From a virus: a DNA stretch of 23,319 bases. The translations under genes were made by a program, and so were the position numbers. Below, piece by piece: positions 19,664 to 23,319 of the stretch; within the stretch, counting starts at the first letter, position 1, and every line of letters starts with the position of its first letter. Under the pieces are notes generated by a model. The model saw only the letters and a list, made by a program, of their open reading frames with translations, had not been told where the DNA came from and did no database searches. Where the stretch lies: positions 1 through 23,319 of IMG/VR virus record IMGVR_UViG_3300031957_002716. One strand, given 5' to 3'.

Positions 19664-19691
19664 TTGCGCGTGTTTGCGCTTCCTGCATAGT
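19664..19691 (+). promoter_or_regulatory. TTGCGC-type promoter after terL
   Basis: TTGCGC (19664-19669), a 16-base spacer and CATAGT (19686-19691), with the ATG six bases later at 19698, repeat the geometry of the ACCGTGTTGCG promoters, although the ACCGTG part is not kept (it reads AGTTGG). This is the only appreciable gap in the packaging/head operon, which supports a promoter. Confidence 0.4.
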
Positions 19692-19697
19692 AGACCC

Positions 19698-20018
19698 ATG
19701 CGGACGAAAGGCACACGAGAGAAACCTGCTATCCAGCAAGCAGAGCAATCTATCCAACAAGCGCAATCGGTCGCTAGCGTTGCGCCACCCGTTATCAACA
19801 ACGTGGTGCAGCAACCCAAGATGCCGAACTTCAACATTCCGTCTATCCCGCGTGCGCCGCAAGCACCGGAACCGGCTGAGCCTGCCACGCAATATATCGA
19901 CGAGACGGATCAAGAGGGCAGCGTGAATGGTCGTCGTCGCCGTCGTCGCACTGGCATGGCTCGCACTGTTCAAGCTGGCGAGACTGGCGGTTACAAGAAG
20001 TCTGACACCTTGGGTTAA
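19698..20018 (+). CDS. Pro/Gln-rich protein between terL and portal
   Basis: A 106-aa probably disordered protein: a Gln/Ala-rich helix (QQAEQSIQQAQSVASVAPP), a Pro-rich centre (FNIPSIPRAPQAPEPAEP) and a C-terminal six-Arg tract (NGRRRRRRTGMARTVQAGET) coded by repeated CGTCGTCGC units. Small proteins with a Pro-rich body and a terminal R/G segment are often found beside the portal in podoviruses and are virion-associated in some. Its own role is unknown. A longer frame from 19638 is rejected since it lacks a start near the promoter. Confidence 0.6.
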   Translation: MRTKGTREKPAIQQAEQSIQQAQSVASVAPPVINNVVQQPKMPNFNIPSIPRAPQAPEPAEPATQYIDETDQEGSVNGRRRRRRTGMARTVQAGETGGYKKSDTLG

Positions 20019-20284
20019 TGAGCAAGCTATCGGTAGAACGAAAGGCCACGGTCACGATCAAGATCAAAGGCCAGGAAATCGAATTGTCCGAACAGGAAGC
20101 TAAGGAGTTGCGTGACTCGCTGAGCGCAGCCCTGGCCGACTCCGGCCTATGGGATTTTATGCGCTTACAGAGGGCGTTGAAGGAAGCGCAACCGGCTGAG
20201 CGATTCATTCCGCTCCCATACCCCGTTAACCCGCCTCCTTACCCGCAGCCCTGGTGGTCGCAGGAGGTAATCGTTACGTGCTAA
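20018..20284 (+). CDS. Hypothetical protein upstream of portal
   Basis: An 88-aa protein starting MSKLSVERKATVTIKIKGQE. A strand-strand-helix core (IKIKGQEIELSEQEAKELRD, then SLSAALAD) resembles small phage proteins with an IELTxxEAxxLxxxL motif. The C-terminus is Pro/Tyr-rich (FIPLPYPVNPPPYPQPWW). It begins in a TAATG overlap (20016-20020), and its 3' end holds the AGGAGG site for the portal gene. Function unknown. Confidence 0.65.
   Translation: MSKLSVERKATVTIKIKGQEIELSEQEAKELRDSLSAALADSGLWDFMRLQRALKEAQPAERFIPLPYPVNPPPYPQPWWSQEVIVTC
20262..20267 (+). promoter_or_regulatory. Strong ribosome binding site of the portal gene
   Basis: AGGAGG lies inside the 3' end of the preceding gene, ten bases before the GTG at 20278 and 16 before the ATG at 20284. 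It is the cleanest Shine-Dalgarno in the window and decides for the GTG start. It also shows that the host uses Shine-Dalgarno initiation, which makes its absence at the leaderless promoters meaningful. Confidence 0.7.
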
Positions 20285-21918
20285 TGAAGACCGGCAAGGA
20301 AATACTCGACCACTACGACAAGCTCAAGACCGCCCGTGATCCGTGGATCAACGATTGGCGCGAGCTTGCCGAGTATATCCAGCCTGCTAAGGCGCAGAAG
20401 ATCCAAGACCGCGCCACCTCTGGAGAAACGCCAGATAACACGCCTTTCCGCCGTCTCTATGATACGACCGGCGTCATGGCCAACATGACCCTTGCTCGTG
20501 GTCAGCTTGCATGGATGACGCCACGGGAAACGCCGTGGTTTGAACTTGCTCCCGGCCCGGAAGTTCCGATGGCCGAGAATGATGAAGGGGCTAAGGACTG
20601 GTGCGCTGATTCATCCGACAAGATGCGGATTGCTCTGGCCAAGTCGAACTTCTACAACGAGATCCACGAGGTTTACCTGGATCGCGGGTGCTTCGGCACG
20701 GCCTGCTTGTTCATCGACTGGGACGACAAGCGCCAGCAGTTGTTCTTCAAGGCTTACCAAGTCGGCACGTTCGTTTGTTCCGAAGACTCTCAGGGCTACA
20801 TCGACACGGTGGGATGCGAGCACATCTGGAGTCACCGGCAAGCGTATCAGGAATTCGGCGAGGAACTGCCGGAGAAGATTCTCAAGTGCGCCAAAGACCC
20901 GAAGAAGTGGAACGAGACTGCTCGGTATATCCACATGGTTTACCCTCGCGAAGACGGCGAGAGGGCAGGCATGAAGTCCAAGTTCACCATGCCTTACGCT
21001 TCGGTATGGGTGGAATGCGAAAGCGGCAAGGTGCTCGATGAAGGCGGCTTTGAGGAAATGCCGTATCTGGTGACGCGCTTTGGTCGCTGGAGCCGCTACG
21101 GCGACAGTGAAAGCCCTTACGGCTACTCGCCCGCAATGTTGGCCTTGCCGGATATCAAGCAGACGAATCGCCTGGAAGGTCAACTGGACGCGGTGGTGGC
21201 CCTCAAGGTGAATCCTCGTTACCTGGTGACAGACGCCATGGACGGGCAAGTTGACTGGCGCGAAGGCGGTCGCACGATCTGGAATCCCGAGCTTGGCGAC
21301 ATGCATGAGCCGAAGACCTGGGGAGACCCCGGTGACGTTCGCCAGGGCCTTGAGCGTGCGCAGCAGAAGCGCGAGCGCATCAACGACTGTTTCATGGTTG
21401 GCCTGTTCCAGATGTTCGCGCAGATGGATGACCGGCAACGCACGGCGATGGAGATTCGTGCGCGGCTTGACGAGAAGATTGACCAGTTCTCACCGACCTT
21501 TGACCTGTTGCAAGAAGACCTGCTTGAGCCAGGCGTTTCTCGCATCTTCCGCCTACTGCTTCGCCACGGTCAGTTTGATCCGATTCCGGAAGTGATGACG
21601 GTCAACAACATGCTGTCGGAGCCGAAGGTTGAGTTCAACTCACGGATTGCTCTGGCGATCAAAGCCACGAAGGACAGCGGTGCACTGATGACCTTCGAGC
21701 AAATCGCGCAGCTTACGCAGATGGCTCCCGATGTATTCCTTCCGGTGTTCGACAACTTCAAGCCGGACGTAGCAGCACGAACCCTTTTCCGGCACTCAAG
21801 CGGAGATCACGAGTGGATGCGTGAACAAGGGCAGGAAGATGACCGGACAGTTGAGGAAGTGCGAGCCGAGCGTGCACAACAGCAGATGCTTGCGGCTCAA
21901 GCGCAGATGATGCAATGA
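20278..21918 (+). CDS. Portal / head-tail connector protein (T7 gp8-like)
   Basis: A 546-aa protein of the podoviral head-tail connector family, the dodecameric ring through which DNA is packaged and ejected. Recognisable segments are TARDPWINDWRELAEYIQPA near the N-terminus, RLYDTTGVMANMTLARGQLA, YLDRGCFGTACLFIDWDD, and the C-terminal MEIRARLDEKIDQFSPTFDL, matching T7 gp8-type portals (about 530-550 aa). I chose the GTG at 20278, ten bases after AGGAGG (20262-20267); the ATG at 20284, which forms a TAATG overlap with the previous stop, is the alternative but is 16 bases from the site. The 3' end overlaps the next gene as ATGA. Confidence 0.95.
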   Translation: MLMKTGKEILDHYDKLKTARDPWINDWRELAEYIQPAKAQKIQDRATSGETPDNTPFRRLYDTTGVMANMTLARGQLAWMTPRETPWFELAPGPEVPMAENDEGAKDWCADSSDKMRIALAKSNFYNEIHEVYLDRGCFGTACLFIDWDDKRQQLFFKAYQVGTFVCSEDSQGYIDTVGCEHIWSHRQAYQEFGEELPEKILKCAKDPKKWNETARYIHMVYPREDGERAGMKSKFTMPYASVWVECESGKVLDEGGFEEMPYLVTRFGRWSRYGDSESPYGYSPAMLALPDIKQTNRLEGQLDAVVALKVNPRYLVTDAMDGQVDWREGGRTIWNPELGDMHEPKTWGDPGDVRQGLERAQQKRERINDCFMVGLFQMFAQMDDRQRTAMEIRARLDEKIDQFSPTFDLLQEDLLEPGVSRIFRLLLRHGQFDPIPEVMTVNNMLSEPKVEFNSRIALAIKATKDSGALMTFEQIAQLTQMAPDVFLPVFDNFKPDVAARTLFRHSSGDHEWMREQGQEDDRTVEEVRAERAQQQMLAAQAQMMQ

Positions 21919-22271
21919 CGGACAAGGAGCGTGAGAATTTACTAGCGGTCGAGGCGTTTACCGTGCTCGCCGACGCGGAAGGGGATGACCGCCCCATTAT
22001 GAAGCTCGTGGCGACGTGGGCTTACATGGATATCAAGGACGGCGTCCCTTGTCGGCAGTGCCCTTTCAAGACGGCGCGAGTGTTAAGGGAACAGCGCAAG
22101 CCTGAACTCAGCCCGGAAGAGATCGCCGGACGCCAGCAACTTTTCTTCGTGATCTGGGAACAAATCGAAGAGGCGAAGAAGATCAAGAAAAGCAAGAACC
22201 TGAAACTCTACGAGCGGAAGACGCCACGGAAGAGGGCGGCTAAGAAAACCGCGACCACAAAATCGAAATGA
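21915..22271 (+). CDS. Hypothetical protein between portal and scaffold
   Basis: A 118-aa protein starting MTDKERENLLAVEAFTVLAD. It contains a central VPCRQCPFKTARVL Cys pair, a helical middle (GRQQLFFVIWEQIEEAKKIK) and a Lys/Arg/Thr-rich tail (KTPRKRAAKKTATTKSK) like a histone-type nucleic-acid-binding tail. It overlaps the portal stop (ATGA, 21915-21918) and the next start (22268-22271). Possibly a virion or assembly protein; no family recognised. Confidence 0.6.
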   Translation: MTDKERENLLAVEAFTVLADAEGDDRPIMKLVATWAYMDIKDGVPCRQCPFKTARVLREQRKPELSPEEIAGRQQLFFVIWEQIEEAKKIKKSKNLKLYERKTPRKRAAKKTATTKSK

Positions 22272-23149
22272 GCGACGAAACAACCACGACTACCGCCGAG
22301 ACGGCAGCTGAGCAGACTCAGGCGGCTGAGACGCAGGCCGCAACCACGACAACTGCTGAGCTTAGCGGCCTGCACAAATACATCGGCCAAGACGGCAAGT
22401 TCTCCGAGAACTTCAGCGAGTATGAGGCGCTGTCACCGTATGCGTCCACCGTGGCTCATTATGGCAGCGTTGAGAACCTGGCTAAGGGCGCGGCAGAGCT
22501 TCGGCAACGTCTGTCTCAGATGGGTAGCGACAAGCTTGTCGAGATCCCCGGCGCTGACGCAGAAGAAACCGTCGTGAAGACTTACCGCGAAAGAGTAGGC
22601 GCTCCCGACGTGGCAACCGGTTACGGTTTGTCTACGGCCCCCAAGGAATTGCCTCAAGGCATGGAGTGGGACGGCGAGCACGGCGGCAAGGTCGAAGCCA
22701 TCCTGCACAAGTATCACGTTCCGGTTGAGGCAGCTCGCGAGCTGGCTGCACTGGAGATCGAGCGCGAGCGCACCTTTGCTGAGCAAGACCAGTCCGACGC
22801 ACAAGCGGCCCAGCAAGCCTATCAGATGGAAATGCGCAACAAGTGGGGCGCTGACTATGATCTGAACATGGACAAAGTGAAGCGCGTCGCTGAGGCGTTC
22901 GAGCTGGATCCGAACAAGATCCCGAACAGCATGAAGCCCGCCATGCTTCAGTGGTTCAAGGTGCTCAACGAAGACAGCCGCGTCCGGTCGGCAATGGGCA
23001 TCGGCGAAATGAACGCCATGACCCTGAACAGCAAGTCACGGGCCGAAGCGATCATCGCGGGTCGTCCTGGCTTCGAGCGTGAGCGCAAGCGCTACGAGAC
23101 CGATCCTGAGTTTCAGAAACAAGTGATGCAATGGTTAGCCCAAGCGTAA
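22268..23149 (+). CDS. Scaffold-like capsid assembly protein
   Basis: A 293-aa acidic, strongly helical protein placed directly after the portal block, the usual position of the T7 gp9-type scaffold. The first about 32 aa are Thr/Ala/Glu-rich low complexity. The body has GSVENLAKGAAELRQRLSQM, then VGAPDVATGYGLSTAPKELP (the V-G-x-P-x-x-x-x-G-Y turn typical of phage scaffold/assembly proteins), long helices (LAALEIERERTFAEQDQ) and a short basic C-terminus (GFERERKRYETDPEFQKQV) of the kind scaffolds use to bind coat. The major capsid gene would be expected further right. Identity rests on position and composition. Confidence 0.75.
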   Translation: MSDETTTTTAETAAEQTQAAETQAATTTTAELSGLHKYIGQDGKFSENFSEYEALSPYASTVAHYGSVENLAKGAAELRQRLSQMGSDKLVEIPGADAEETVVKTYRERVGAPDVATGYGLSTAPKELPQGMEWDGEHGGKVEAILHKYHVPVEAARELAALEIERERTFAEQDQSDAQAAQQAYQMEMRNKWGADYDLNMDKVKRVAEAFELDPNKIPNSMKPAMLQWFKVLNEDSRVRSAMGIGEMNAMTLNSKSRAEAIIAGRPGFERERKRYETDPEFQKQVMQWLAQA

Positions 23150-23153
23150 GATT

Positions 23154-23319
23154 ATGGATAAACTAACAGAATACGAAATTGTGACCAAGGACTGGGAAGT
23201 GGTTTCCATCACGGCTGACACGTTCAGTGTGGATGCCGACTGGGTGAAATTCTATCACCGCGACGGAGTCTTGGGTGCAGCCTATGCTGCGCAGGGGGTC
23301 TACTGCGTCCGACCCAAAC
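23154..23319 (+). CDS. Partial CDS at right edge, hypothetical
   Basis: An ATG four bases after the scaffold-like stop opens a frame that continues to the end of the window. The visible 55 aa begin MDKLTEYEIVTKDWEVVSIT and continue as strands with aromatic turns (DWVKFYHRDGVLGAAYAAQG, then VYCVRPK). This is too short, and not coat-like enough, to identify. It may be a small gene before the major capsid gene. Confidence 0.6.
   Translation, partial: MDKLTEYEIVTKDWEVVSITADTFSVDADWVKFYHRDGVLGAAYAAQGVYCVRPK

Noticed and set aside
19638-19697. N-terminal extension of the Pro/Gln-rich protein
   Set aside because: The 20 extra residues (MRCSEFAVGCACLRFLHSRP) overlap the terL 3' end and cover a promoter-like sequence. 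The ATG at 19698 fits the promoter spacing better.
20611-21438. 275-aa open frame on the minus strand
   Set aside because: It is fully antisense to the portal gene, whose protein matches a known family. The antisense protein is rich in His, Ala, Val and Leu, as expected for a codon shadow of GC-rich DNA.

Overview
The window is a segment of a tailed double-stranded DNA phage or prophage genome. The head and packaging genes point to a podovirus-like virion: a T7 gp8-type head-tail connector (portal), a following scaffold-like gene, and a fibre whose N-terminus resembles the T7 gp17 anchor. No integrase, RNA polymerase, DNA polymerase, endolysin or host gene is visible, and both ends are open (the last CDS runs off the right edge). 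Base composition is moderately GC-rich and gene density is very high, with many 4-base ATGA start/stop overlaps. The host cannot be named. A predicted lipoprotein and Sec-type signal peptide fit a Gram-negative host, but a DUF2637-like membrane protein and several apparently leaderless promoters recall Actinobacteria, so the host stays open.

Left arm (about 11,123 down to 1, all minus strand): small early and accessory genes, including a cysteine-rich zinc-binding-like protein, a MarR-like regulator, a cluster of small membrane or exported proteins (7,637-9,984), a NUMOD4-HNH-AP2 homing endonuclease, and a recombination pair (ERF-type annealing protein plus RecE/DUF3799-like PD-(D/E)XK exonuclease). 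Then come an AlpA/excisionase-type HTH protein, a DnaD-like primosomal protein, a DnaB-type helicase, and a string of translationally coupled small unknowns, one of only 37 aa.

Centre (11.1-13.1 kb): divergent control region with two paralogous ribbon-helix-helix-like proteins, a tiny membrane peptide, and a leftward DUF2637-like four-TM protein carrying a C-terminal HTH. Between this gene and the terminase small subunit lies a striking array of TGTCC(GG) repeats with a 12-base period. The terS promoter is embedded in it, and TGTCC/GGACA is enriched for about 1.1 kb around it.

Right arm (12.7 kb to end, mostly plus strand): terminase small subunit, unknown, tail fibre, LamG-like receptor-binding protein, one-TM protein, a reversed two-gene cassette (metallophosphoesterase plus unknown), a DUF2829/Tad2 protein (anti-Thoeris family), two membrane proteins likely involved in lysis, terminase large subunit, portal, scaffold-like protein and a partial downstream gene.

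A recurring 11-mer, ACCGTGTTGCG, occurs exactly four times, always in intergenic DNA and always followed 16-17 bases later by a -10-like hexamer. In the three rightward cases the ATG is only 5-7 bases past that hexamer, which predicts leaderless mRNAs. It marks the start of the leftward replication block and three late units, so it looks like a phage regulon signal.
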